NCBI RefSeq assembly: GCF_001664485.1
Contig: NZ_CP013631.1
Location: forward strand, 62,001-126,000
Direction of reading: 5' to 3'
DNA from: Rhizobium sp. N324
GTDB lineage: Bacteria; Pseudomonadota; Alphaproteobacteria; Rhizobiales; Rhizobiaceae
Length of the DNA stretch: 64,000 nucleotides
Shown here: positions 29,807 to 37,218 of the stretch, one piece after another
Position numbering within the stretch: the first letter of the stretch is position 1
Layout of the letters: the number at the start of each line of letters is the position of its first letter
Notes under the pieces: generated by a model
Databases searched by the model: none
What the model was told of the DNA's origin: nothing
What the model saw: only the letters and a program-made list of their open reading frames with translations
Program-made: the position numbers and the translations under genes

Positions 29807-30115
29807 CTATTGGCTGACGGTGGCCCCACCGGACGCACCGTTGGCCTCCATGGCCGGCGACGGCTCAATGACCACCGCCCCGCCGTTCTGATACTCAGTC
29901 ATCACCCTGCGGACCACCTTGCCGTCGCTTGCGATATGGGTTCGCTGGGCTTCCGGCGGGAACGGATCCTCGGTGTGGATGGCCTTGTTTGCTTCCATGG
30001 CGTTCCCGGCCCCGAAGGTGATCGTGTCGCGATGGTTCATGTAGTCGGCGCAGCCGGAAGTGAGGCCGGCAGCGGCAAGGACGAGAAGGACGCGCTTAGC
30101 GTTTTGTAGCAACAA
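29807..30115 (-). CDS. Small lipoprotein of the Tad locus, CpaD-like position
   Basis: A 102-residue lipoprotein: signal with lipobox LTSGC (Cys22), then NHRDTITFGAGNAMEANKAI and EDPFPPEA. The phrase resembles the conserved core of CpaD-type Tad lipoproteins but the protein is about half the length of CpaD. It overlaps the end of the secretin gene by 20 bases, and secretins of Tad pili work with a lipoprotein pilotin, so that role is likely. A full-length cpaD is not present in the window. Confidence 0.75.
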   Translation of the reverse strand: MLLQNAKRVLLVLAAAGLTSGCADYMNHRDTITFGAGNAMEANKAIHTEDPFPPEAQRTHIASDGKVVRRVMTEYQNGGAVVIEPSPAMEANGASGGATVSQ

Positions 30116-31583
30116 CCTGGCCTCCCTGGTTCAGGTCGAGACGATGGCCATAAGGCCCGGTCACACCTTCGCCATTGCGAAAGCGCCGGAGCATGTCCTT
30201 GTCGACTTCCAGGACACCGAGCGCGAAAAGCTCGACATCGTTGGACGAACGCGTCTGATCGAGCGGACTGTAGAGGTCTTCGCCCGGACGAGCCGGCCGC
30301 ACGATGTGCGGGGTCACGACGATCACCAGGTCGGATTCCTTCTTCTGGAAACTCGTCGAACGGAACAGTGCGCCGAGGATCGGTATCTTCCCGAGACCCG
30401 GCAATTGCTGGATGTCCTTCGCGTTGATCGACTGCAGCAGGCCCGCCAAGGCAAAGCTCTGGCCGTCGCGAAGTGCGACCGTGGTACTGGCCGCGCGCGA
30501 GATGAAACCCGGATTGCCGTTGACGTTGATCGACGGATCAAGCTCGGAAACCTCAGGCTCGATCTCCAGATTGATGAGCCCGTCATCAAGAACCACCGGC
30601 TTGAAGGTCAGCCGCACACCGAAGGGGCGATAGTCCGTCTCGGTGGCGACTGTCGTCCCGTTGTTGGTCGTCTTCAGGATCGGCACTTCGCCGCCGGCAT
30701 GGAAGCTGGCCGTCGAGCCGCTCATTGCGATGAGGTTCGGCTGAGCCAGGCGACGCACCAATCCCTTCTGCTCGAGCGCGTTGATGACCACGTCGATGTG
30801 GCCGCCCGAGATTTCCAGCACTTTGGCGATCAACTGGCCGAAGGGCAGCATACCCGTTGCCGCACCCTTGGGGTCAAGAAGGGAGCGGGCCAGGTTGCCG
30901 TCATCGTTCACGGTAATACCCTGGCTGGTCGTTGCCTTGCCGATGCCGTTGTTGCCGCGCCCGGACCAGCCGATCCCGAGGTCGCGACCCGTCTGGCGCG
31001 AGGCTTCGATGACACGGACCTCCAGCATCACCTGCTGACTGTCACTGACGCGCAACTGGTTCAGCACCGGTTGGTCGGAATAGGACTGGGCGATGTCCAT
31101 CACCCGCTGCAATTCGACGCCGTCACGGACTATGCCTGTCAGGCGAATGCGGTCGCTGGAATTGGCCACGATAACCCGGGCCGAGGGCGCGGCAGAACGA
31201 ATGGCGGCGGCGACTTCACTGAAATCGCTGGCAACCCGGACATCGATGACACCGAGAAGCGATTTGTCGTCGCCATAGACCGAGATATTGGTGGCGCCGA
31301 TCTTCTTGCCGCGGATGAACAGCGACTTGTCGGAAAGCGGCACCACGTCGATCATATCGGCGCTGCCGATGACGAGATCGCCGAAGGCCTGGCCGGTATT
31401 GAGCGTCAGCGTCGCATTCGGAGGCAAGGTCACGCGCTGGACCGATTTGCCTAAGGTGACCGATTTTTCCTGTGCGTTGGCGCAGCCTGCAAATCCGGGC
31501 CCTAAACACACACAGGCCGAAAATACTGCCGCCAGTGCCGCAAGGCTTTTCGTCCTTGCGATTCTTCTCTTGCCATTCGCCAT
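30096..31583 (-). CDS. cpaC: Tad pilus secretin CpaC/RcpA
   Basis: A 495-residue outer-membrane secretin. Signal peptide to about residue 37 (ANAQE). An N-terminal pilus-secretin domain (residues 40-110), a BON-like part (about 110-180) and the secretin domain (about 240-420) follow, with VPILKTTNNGT and the family-typical LEIEPEVSELD and GLGKIPILGALFRS. It forms the pore for the Flp pilus. The 3' end overlaps the small lipoprotein gene. A 58-base gap separates it from cpaB. Confidence 0.94.
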   Translation of the reverse strand: MANGKRRIARTKSLAALAAVFSACVCLGPGFAGCANAQEKSVTLGKSVQRVTLPPNATLTLNTGQAFGDLVIGSADMIDVVPLSDKSLFIRGKKIGATNISVYGDDKSLLGVIDVRVASDFSEVAAAIRSAAPSARVIVANSSDRIRLTGIVRDGVELQRVMDIAQSYSDQPVLNQLRVSDSQQVMLEVRVIEASRQTGRDLGIGWSGRGNNGIGKATTSQGITVNDDGNLARSLLDPKGAATGMLPFGQLIAKVLEISGGHIDVVINALEQKGLVRRLAQPNLIAMSGSTASFHAGGEVPILKTTNNGTTVATETDYRPFGVRLTFKPVVLDDGLINLEIEPEVSELDPSINVNGNPGFISRAASTTVALRDGQSFALAGLLQSINAKDIQQLPGLGKIPILGALFRSTSFQKKESDLVIVVTPHIVRPARPGEDLYSPLDQTRSSNDVELFALGVLEVDKDMLRRFRNGEGVTGPYGHRLDLNQGGQVVATKR

Positions 31584-31641
31584 GCCTGCTTTAGCCCCCT
31601 CGTTCGGCTGGCCGCATCTGCGGCATGCCGGCTAAACAACA

Positions 31642-32559
31642 TCACTGGACCAGGCCGACTCGGTGCTCCTCGCGCTTCGTCGTGTTCCAGACCCCCACCG
31701 TCACCCATTTCGGCTCAACCGGCAACACCGGTTCGACCTTTTGTTCTACAATCTGCACTTGTTTTTCAGGTTCTGGCAACTTATTCTTTTCCAAATCATT
31801 GCCGAGTTCCGTCGCCATCGCCCCGCCACCGAGGTCGGCGACCGTGATCGGCCGGGTCTGCTCGACGGAGGCAGAGGCAATATTGCGAAGCGCCAGCGAG
31901 AGCGTGCCGATGCTGGAGCCGAGGGTAAGGCGCTGGGCCTCATCGGTCGTGACCTCGAAGGTCACGGTTTTGACGACGGATGGTTCGTCCTTGCGTTCGT
32001 CTGCCGTCTGGTCCACCGCCAGCACCTTGACGCCTTGCAGCAGCACGTCGACGAAGGTCTGATCGTTGCCGGCCGGCCCCCGCACGACCCGCGTCAGAAG
32101 CACGTCGACGCGATCGGAAGGCCTGACGAAGCCGGCAACGCCGAGCACGTCGTTGACACGGATGGAAACGGCCTTCATGCCCTGGTCGAGGGCCGCCGAC
32201 AGCGTGGCGCGTTCGCCGGCGCCGGTGATTTTCGAGGAGAGTACCGGCTCGCCGGGATCGATCGCCGCCATCGCATAACGCGGTTGGGCATCGCTGCCGA
32301 CGACGGTCTCGATGCTGACGAACGAACCTGCGGGTGTTTCATTGGAGGGCCATGGGATGGCCCTGAGATTTTCGGGCCGGATCCGGTCGCCGAAGCGCAT
32401 CGGTTTGGCGGCGACAACGAGTGTCCGCTCCTCGGCCTTCACGCCGCTCATCGCCAGCAACCGGGCCTTCTGATCGGAGAGATACTCGCGCATGCCGAAA
32501 ACTGCTGCTGCTGCGAGGACAAACGCAATAACGAGACTTAAAATCGTTGAAGAACGCAT
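31642..32559 (-). CDS. cpaB: Tad pilus assembly protein CpaB/RcpC
   Basis: A 305-residue periplasmic protein with an N-terminal membrane anchor (about 5-23) and an SAF domain (about 45-115; PMRFGDRIRPENLRAI, AMAAIDPGEPVLSSKI). The RcpC/CpaB core with GFVRPSDRVDVLLTR and EVTTDEAQRLTLGSSIG is clear. It associates with the secretin. The C-terminal 60 residues are Glu/Pro/Lys-rich. It is the first gene after the pilin, from which a hairpin separates it. Confidence 0.92.
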   Translation of the reverse strand: MRSSTILSLVIAFVLAAAAVFGMREYLSDQKARLLAMSGVKAEERTLVVAAKPMRFGDRIRPENLRAIPWPSNETPAGSFVSIETVVGSDAQPRYAMAAIDPGEPVLSSKITGAGERATLSAALDQGMKAVSIRVNDVLGVAGFVRPSDRVDVLLTRVVRGPAGNDQTFVDVLLQGVKVLAVDQTADERKDEPSVVKTVTFEVTTDEAQRLTLGSSIGTLSLALRNIASASVEQTRPITVADLGGGAMATELGNDLEKNKLPEPEKQVQIVEQKVEPVLPVEPKWVTVGVWNTTKREEHRVGLVQ

Positions 32560-32612
32560 CGCAGTTACTCGCTACACTGGACGGAACGCATCCATTCATT
32601 GCTTCTAATTTA

Positions 32613-32643
32613 GAAGAGAGGGGTTAACAAAACCCCTCGCTTC
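32613..32643 (-). terminator. Hairpin between flp and cpaB, possible partial terminator
   Basis: Arms 32613-32625 and 32631-32643 pair over 13 positions with one mismatch around a 5-base loop. It lies 14 bases after the pilin stop. There is no long U-tract, so it probably lets some transcripts read into cpaB while giving the pilin gene more message, a common arrangement for highly made pilins. Confidence 0.6.
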
Positions 32644-32657
32644 TTCGTACGCCGATA

Positions 32658-32855
32658 TCAGGCTGCTGGAGCGGTCAGATTGGTCGTAAACCAGCCTGCC
32701 CAGCCGTTCCAAACGGTGGCCAGATTGGTGCCGGCCAATGTCACCGCCCCGATCACGCCGCCGACCAGCAAGGCGAGCAGAATGAGGTATTCGGTAAGTG
32801 CGACGCCGTCTTCTTCCCGCGCGAAAGCGCGTACGCAGTTTACAAATGCTTTCAT
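32658..32855 (-). CDS. flp: Flp-type major pilin
   Basis: A 65-residue prepilin. The Flp signature is EDG/VALTEYLILLALLVG: cleavage after Gly17 leaves Glu at +5 and Tyr at +6, the invariant pair. A hydrophobic helix runs to about residue 42 and the short tail ends in WAGWFTTNLTAPAA. It is the subunit of the thin adhesive Tad pilus. The gene is divergent from its likely processing enzyme cpaA and heads the long tad operon. Only one pilin copy is seen. Confidence 0.95.
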   Translation of the reverse strand: MKAFVNCVRAFAREEDGVALTEYLILLALLVGGVIGAVTLAGTNLATVWNGWAGWFTTNLTAPAA

Positions 32856-33114
32856 CGAGAATTACCTCCCAGGTAAGTTGTGCGCCGTATTTCCCCCGGC
32901 CGCGTTGTCGTCGAGACCGCCCCTTCGACTGGTTGTATTAATAATCTGTTAAGTCTAAATTAGTCAATTGTTTTATACATGGAAGATATACATCTATACT
33001 TTTATAGTTAAGACCAAAGTCCGAATAGTGCGCAGTAAATACCAGCTAGCGTCGCAGCCATTGAATGAAATTGAACGCAAAGATAGGTTAAATAACCCAA
33101 AGAGGTTGATTTTC
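32856..33114. promoter_or_regulatory. AT-rich divergent promoter region between flp and cpaA
   Basis: This 259-base region is far more AT-rich than its surroundings, notably 32935-33010 with several TATA-like steps (ATACAT, CATCTATACT, TTTATAG). It must carry the pilin promoter on the minus strand and the cpaA promoter on the plus strand. I could not pick a definite -35/-10 pair. The frame is open upstream of cpaA but shows no protein-like composition. Confidence 0.5.
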
Positions 33115-33645
33115 ATGCTGAAACTGGTCGCCGTTATTAACTATCTTTCAGTATTACTTTTTCTCTACGCCGCCTGGACAGATTTCCGCACATGGAAAAT
33201 CCCCAACACGCTCGTTCTTGCCCTCGTAACACTCTATGTATTGCGCGCGGCGGCTGTGATTCTCAGCTCCGAAGATGTCGGCGCTGCGCTGTTTGCTTCG
33301 AGCGGAATTGGCGGCGACGTCGGGGCCGGCCTGCTGATGTTCCTGCTTGGGGTGGTGCTCTGGGCACTCCGGCTGTTCGGCGCAGGAGACGCCAAGCTTT
33401 TCCTGCCGATCGGCCTTTTTGTCGGATGGCACGGAATCCTGCCGTTTTCGTTTTTCCTCCTTGTCCTCGGCATTCTGACGCTCCTGGCTCTGCGGCTGCC
33501 GGTGCCGTTGCCCGTCGCACATCTCGCTTTTTTCATGCGCATCGCGGAAATCCGGGCGAGCCGGAAGGTGCCTTATGGCGTCGTCATGGTTTTCGCCGTG
33601 CTCCTCACCCTGGCTTTGCCGATGATCCGACAGCAGCTGCAGTGA
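33115..33645 (+). CDS. cpaA: Prepilin peptidase CpaA/TadV (A24 family)
   Basis: A 176-residue multi-membrane aspartic protease. The two catalytic aspartates are Asp23 in WTDFRTWKIPN and Asp92 in GAGDAKL. Five or so membrane helices are visible. It cleaves Flp and the TadE/F pseudopilins after glycine. The ATG at 33115 follows AGAGG and fits the usual length; 49 upstream in-frame codons are AT-rich leader sequence. It is divergent from flp and ends 35 bases before the lpdV-like relic. Confidence 0.92.
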   Translation: MLKLVAVINYLSVLLFLYAAWTDFRTWKIPNTLVLALVTLYVLRAAAVILSSEDVGAALFASSGIGGDVGAGLLMFLLGVVLWALRLFGAGDAKLFLPIGLFVGWHGILPFSFFLLVLGILTLLALRLPVPLPVAHLAFFMRIAEIRASRKVPYGVVMVFAVLLTLALPMIRQQLQ

Positions 33646-33680
33646 CCTGCATCGACAAGCTTCCTGGCAAGCCAAAAGCA

Positions 33681-33821
33681 GTTCTCGGCGTGCAGGCAGT
33701 GGGGCGGGTGTTTCCGAACTCGTTGCGCTGGCGATCGAAATGGGGTGCGCGTCAAAGACGTCGCCGGCACCATCCACCTGCATACGACCCGCAGCGAAGC
33801 GCTCATGGCGATGACGCTTTG
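33681..33821 (+). pseudogene. Relic of the 3' end of an lpdV-type gene
   Basis: Reading through small frame jumps gives VLGVQAVG, GVSEL, ALAIEMG, VAGTIHLHTTRSEALMAM, the C-terminal dimerisation segment of dihydrolipoamide dehydrogenase. It matches 18692-18850 of lpdV at the DNA level, e.g. identical 15-base GCCGGCACCATCCAC and CGACCCGCAGCGAAGCG blocks, with several indels. The shared TRSEA (many other E3 enzymes have TLSEA or TLGEA) ties it to the bkd copy. No start, no upstream lpd body, no intact frame. It is in the same orientation as lpdV and lies right after cpaA. The AT-rich stretch 33822-34055 after it holds no gene I can support. Confidence 0.85.
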
Positions 33822-34055
33822 TAGGGAGATTGCAATCTTTAATATACGATCATCTCAAGACGAAAGAAGCGCCCGCCCACGCGATGTGCAAAGGCAAGCC
33901 AAATAACAGTTATATATATCAACATGTTGTTGGTAAAAAGATCTGCGATGCAGCGAGGGTGTGAAGGATTGTTCGCAATTAAAGATTGCACTTCTTGCGT
34001 AATGGGAATTATGGAACTCGTCGCTGCCGATGGACTCAACTCGTGTTGGTCGCAT

Positions 34056-34460
34056 TCAATCCAACCAGTTCTCGACCTGCAAAGCGCGCACGCGCACGAA
34101 CTCTCCGAGGTTCGCCGTCACAAGAACTGCTCCCAAGGCGCATGCATGCGCGGCAATGAAGAGGTCATTCGGACCGATAGGTTTGCCACAGGTCTCTAGT
34201 TCCGCCCGGATGACGCCATACTGGGCGTCGGCGGGCACATCCAGTGCCAGCACGGGGATGCTCCCAAGGATGGCCTCGATCTGTGCGAGAAGTTTCGCCG
34301 ATCCTTTCTTGGCGCAACCGTAGCGCAACTCAGATGCCGTGATGATGCTGACGCAGATTGCTTCCGCGCCGACCTCAGCGATGCGTCGAGCGACAACGCC
34401 CCTCGGGTTTCGAGCAAGCTCGGACACGATATTGGTGTCCAGCATATAAAGGCTGGTCAC
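34056..34460 (-). CDS. vapC: PIN-domain toxin VapC
   Basis: A 134-residue PIN ribonuclease: MLDTNIVSEL with the first acidic residue Asp8 and Asn10, then ASELRYG with Glu, and NDLFIAAHA with the third acidic site and VTAN near the end. It belongs to the FitB/VapC group that cleaves RNA, often tRNA or rRNA. The start overlaps the antitoxin stop as ATGA. Length is normal and all catalytic acids are present, so it should be active. Confidence 0.92.
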   Translation of the reverse strand: MTSLYMLDTNIVSELARNPRGVVARRIAEVGAEAICVSIITASELRYGCAKKGSAKLLAQIEAILGSIPVLALDVPADAQYGVIRAELETCGKPIGPNDLFIAAHACALGAVLVTANLGEFVRVRALQVENWLD

Positions 34461-34726
34461 AAGTCGATATCCTTCGCGGGAAGCAAGGTCTCGTCAACAT
34501 CCGGGAACTGATCTTCGGGACCAAGCGGCTGCAAACCGGCTAGTACTTCTAGGAGGTTCTTGCGTCGGACCGGCTCTAGGATGAGCCGATCACCATCCCT
34601 GTGGATCATCACTCGGTCGCCGGGCAATTCAAAGTCAGCCGGAATTCGCACAGCTTGGCTTTTGTTGTTTCGGAAAAGCTTAGCCTCCCGTGGCGGGGTG
34701 GTTTCATTGTGCCGGAGATGGGGCAT
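34457..34726 (-). CDS. vapB: AbrB-type antitoxin VapB
   Basis: An 89-residue antitoxin with a SpoVT/AbrB swapped-hairpin domain: REAKLFRNNKSQAVRIPADF, then PGDRVMIHRDGDRLILEPV, and a C-terminal toxin-binding tail. It neutralises VapC and autoregulates. The ATG at 34726 is preceded by AAGGAG; a reading 18 codons longer would run into the palindromic operator candidate, so the shorter form is chosen. Confidence 0.88.
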   Translation of the reverse strand: MPHLRHNETTPPREAKLFRNNKSQAVRIPADFELPGDRVMIHRDGDRLILEPVRRKNLLEVLAGLQPLGPEDQFPDVDETLLPAKDIDL

Positions 34727-34738
34727 TGGAACTCCTTT

Positions 34739-34758
34739 GTATATGCATATGGATATAC
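34739..34758. promoter_or_regulatory. Candidate VapB operator
   Basis: GTATATGCATATGGATATAC has inverted arms GTATAT and ATATAC around an 8-base centre, with a second inner palindrome TATGCATA. It lies 12 bases upstream of the vapB start, abutting the ribosome-binding site, where toxin-antitoxin complexes normally bind to repress their operon. Confidence 0.55.
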
Positions 34759-34869
34759 ATCGCTTTAACCGAGCTTTCAAGCAAATCCGATCGCTCGGGG
34801 CTCCGCAGTGAAAAGCAATTGGCGCCCCCTACCGGTCGGCCCGAACAGGATGGTCGCGCAAGCTTTCGA

Positions 34870-35166
34870 TCACTCAATCACCTCACCATGGGTCATGGCA
34901 GCCTTCCGAAGATGATTTCTCATCATCGCCCGCAATTCAGCGAATGTTTGTAGTCCGCAGTGCTGTGCCAGGCGCAAAACCGTTGTTGGAGACACCTTGC
35001 AGCTGCGCGAGATTTCTGCCGCGCTTTCGAAAGCGACCATCTCCGGTCGTTCAATGACTCGTCTGGCAACTTGCTCAAGTCGATCGGGAAAGACAATCTG
35101 ACGTCTCGCGATCAGCGATTTCAACTCCTCCAATGTCTCAGGAGGACTAATGGTGGCCTGCTTCAT
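34870..35166 (-). CDS. RpiR-family regulator reduced to the DNA-binding domain
   Basis: A 98-residue protein containing only the N-terminal helix-turn-helix domain of the RpiR/MurR family: LKSLIARRQIVFPDRLEQVA and AAEISRSCKVSPTTVLRLAQ. Full members are about 280 residues and carry a sugar-phosphate-binding SIS domain, which is absent; translation past the stop toward vapB gives no SIS similarity in the frames I read. It sits after the iolG gene and could be a remnant of the cassette's own regulator or a working short form. The ATG at 35166 (after AAGAGG) is preferred to one at 35208. Confidence 0.75.
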   Translation of the reverse strand: MKQATISPPETLEELKSLIARRQIVFPDRLEQVARRVIERPEMVAFESAAEISRSCKVSPTTVLRLAQHCGLQTFAELRAMMRNHLRKAAMTHGEVIE

Positions 35167-35248
35167 GGGCTTCTGCCTCTTGAGGGCGTTATCTAGGATT
35201 GAGGTCATGCGCAGCGCCGGATGATCTGCACAGGTTAGGCGATACGCC

Positions 35249-35291
35249 GGGTGCGAACCGATGACGCGTGGAGCGCTATCGGTTCGCACCC
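35249..35291 (-). terminator. Perfect 14-bp hairpin after the iolG-like gene
   Basis: GGGTGCGAACCGAT (35249-35262) pairs perfectly with ATCGGTTCGCACCC (35278-35291) across a 15-base loop. It begins 11 bases after the iolG-like stop on the minus strand and so probably ends the transport operon. No U-tract follows, so it may also work as a stability hairpin. The arms could alternatively be a protein-binding palindrome. Confidence 0.55.
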
Positions 35292-35302
35292 GTTCCTTTC
35301 CA

Positions 35303-36295
35303 TCAATCGACCGCCACCGGTTTGCCGGTTTGCCAGCTCTTGGTTGCGGCTTCCGCGAGTTTCTGCGCTTGCAATCCGTCAAATCCGCTCGGCCGCGGCG
35401 ACCGGTGGCCATTGTCGATCGCTTCGATGAAGGCATTGATCTCGTTGGCGTAGGCCTGCGCATAGCGCTCAAGGAAGAAATATTGGACGGGGTCGCCGCT
35501 GACACCGCTGGCGTTGGAAAGCTCGACACTGGTTGCCTGGATATTCCGTGCCGCCAGCATGCCGGCAGAACCATGGACTTCGATGCGTTGATCGTAGCCA
35601 TAGGTTGCCCGGCGCGAATTGGTGATGACAGCGATTCGACCCGACGCCGTCTGCATCTGAACCGCGGCAGTATCCACATCGCCCTCGGCCCCGATCGCCT
35701 TGTCGACGAGAGACGATCCAAGCGCGTTTACCACGACGAATTCCTCGCCCATGAGGAAGCGGGCCATATCGAGGTCGTGAATCATCATGTCACGGAACAG
35801 GCCACCGGAGGATTTGACGTATTCGGCTGGCGGTGGAGCGGGGTCACGGCTGGTGATGGTGACGATTTCGATGTCGCCGACATCGCCGCGACGCAGCCGC
35901 GCCTCCACACTGGCGAAGTTGGGATCGAACCGCCGATTGAAGCCGATCATCAGGGTGGAATTGTTCTTTTCGACAAGGTCTAGGCAGGAATTGATGCGTT
36001 CGACCGACAAGGATACCGGCTTTTCGCAGAGGATCGCTTTGCCGGCCTTCGAAGCCGCCTCGATGAGATCGGCATGACTTGATGTCGGCGTTGCTATCAG
36101 GATCGCATCCACCGCCGGGGACTTGACGATATCCTCTGCGTCAGCGACCTCGGTGCCTGTCTGGGCAGCAAGCGCTTCTGCCGTGGCCCTGAAGGCGTCG
36201 GCCACATAAACGAGCTTTGCCTTCGGGTTCGCCGCGATGGTGGCGGCATGTACCTTGCCTATCCGTCCGGCGCCGATCACTCCAAACCTGATCAT
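35303..36295 (-). CDS. iolG: Inositol 2-dehydrogenase-like oxidoreductase (Gfo/Idh/MocA)
   Basis: A 330-residue NAD(P)-dependent dehydrogenase. Rossmann motif VIGAGRIGKVH at the N-terminus; catalytic Lys92 in CEKPV; the pair Asp169 and His173 in FRDMMIHDLD match the substrate-binding aspartate and proton-relay histidine of inositol dehydrogenase. It oxidises myo-inositol or a related cyclitol or sugar. The true substrate is set by the operon, which has a sugar ABC transporter and a TIM-barrel isomerase but no other iol genes (iolB, C, D, E) in view, so a different polyol is possible. Confidence 0.85.
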   Translation of the reverse strand: MIRFGVIGAGRIGKVHAATIAANPKAKLVYVADAFRATAEALAAQTGTEVADAEDIVKSPAVDAILIATPTSSHADLIEAASKAGKAILCEKPVSLSVERINSCLDLVEKNNSTLMIGFNRRFDPNFASVEARLRRGDVGDIEIVTITSRDPAPPPAEYVKSSGGLFRDMMIHDLDMARFLMGEEFVVVNALGSSLVDKAIGAEGDVDTAAVQMQTASGRIAVITNSRRATYGYDQRIEVHGSAGMLAARNIQATSVELSNASGVSGDPVQYFFLERYAQAYANEINAFIEAIDNGHRSPRPSGFDGLQAQKLAEAATKSWQTGKPVAVD

Positions 36296-36337
36296 TGATC
36301 ATTTCTCCGTATTCGTAAGCGTTAACTGTCGGATCGT

Positions 36338-37141
36338 TCAAACCGTGAAGGCATCGCGGAAGCGGTCGAGCGCTGCCTCATCCTCGCCGGAAGCCCAAGC
36401 TTCCATGCCGATGGCGCCGCGATAGCCCATGTCCTTGAGCGCGCGTGCGATCATCTTGTAGTTGACCTCGCCGGTACCTAGCTCGCAGCGGCCGGGCACA
36501 TCGGCCACCTGGATTTCGCCGATCCAAGGCAGGCAGTTGCGGCAAAGCTCGATCAGGTTTCCCTCCCCAATCTGGGCATGGTAGAGATCGAGATTGAGGC
36601 GGACCCGCGGATGATTGACGCTTGAGACGAGCGCCAGCGTGTCTTCGGCACGCCCGAATGGCACGCCCGGATGATCGACCGGAAGATTGAGGTTTTCGAG
36701 GGTGAAGATGACGCCCTCTTCTTCGGCCATGTCGGCGACACGGCAGAGGGTGTCGCGCGCCTTTAACCACATGGCGCCGGTCAAGACGTCGACCGGCTGG
36801 GCCGGCAAACCTCCATCTCCCAGACCGGTGCCGTGCAGATTGAGCCTTTGCACGCCGAGCCGCTTACCGATCTGCGCCGTTTCGCGTGCTGTCTTGAGAA
36901 GTTCGGCAGCACCTTCGTCGTCCGTCAGACGGCCGGAGAGATATCCGTTCATGATCGTGAAGGTCGCGCCCGTTGCTTCCAGCTTGTTCAGATCGTGATC
37001 CGGCCAATTCCATAGACCAACGCCAAAACCCAGTTCCTTGAGGCGGGAGGCTCGCCACTCGATCGCCTTGTCGCGCCAGAGCATTTCCGCACAGGCGGCG
37101 AGCGAAAATGTTGGCAAATCTTCTCGTGATCGATCGTTCAT
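36338..37141 (-). CDS. TIM-barrel sugar isomerase/epimerase, hydroxypyruvate isomerase-like
   Basis: A 267-residue member of the xylose-isomerase-like TIM-barrel (AP endonuclease 2) superfamily. LENLNLPVDHPGVPF and LNLDLYHAQIGEGNL, followed by VADVPGRCELGTGEVNY, match the hydroxypyruvate isomerase (Hyi) and related branch; metal-ligand Glu, Asp, His and Glu positions are retained in these segments. It likely isomerises an intermediate of the sugar taken up by the linked ABC transporter. The ATG at 37141 removes a long upstream frame that overlaps the ATPase gene. Confidence 0.82.
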   Translation of the reverse strand: MNDRSREDLPTFSLAACAEMLWRDKAIEWRASRLKELGFGVGLWNWPDHDLNKLEATGATFTIMNGYLSGRLTDDEGAAELLKTARETAQIGKRLGVQRLNLHGTGLGDGGLPAQPVDVLTGAMWLKARDTLCRVADMAEEEGVIFTLENLNLPVDHPGVPFGRAEDTLALVSSVNHPRVRLNLDLYHAQIGEGNLIELCRNCLPWIGEIQVADVPGRCELGTGEVNYKMIARALKDMGYRGAIGMEAWASGEDEAALDRFRDAFTV

Positions 37142-37218
37142 GATCGTGTTCCATCGTTGTTGCGTGAATGAAAGGCGTCGCTGTTCTGGTCGAGCACCGC
37201 CTGTGGTGTGATTCCAGG

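Noticed and set aside
33924..34199. Plus-strand frame after the lpd relic
   Set aside because: It runs antisense into vapC and has no family features; the upstream part is AT-rich spacer.
35209..35721. Upstream extension of the RpiR fragment as a longer protein
   Set aside because: It runs antiframe through iolG, is Arg/Ser/Pro-rich, and crosses the perfect 14-bp hairpin. The RpiR domain begins only near 35166.
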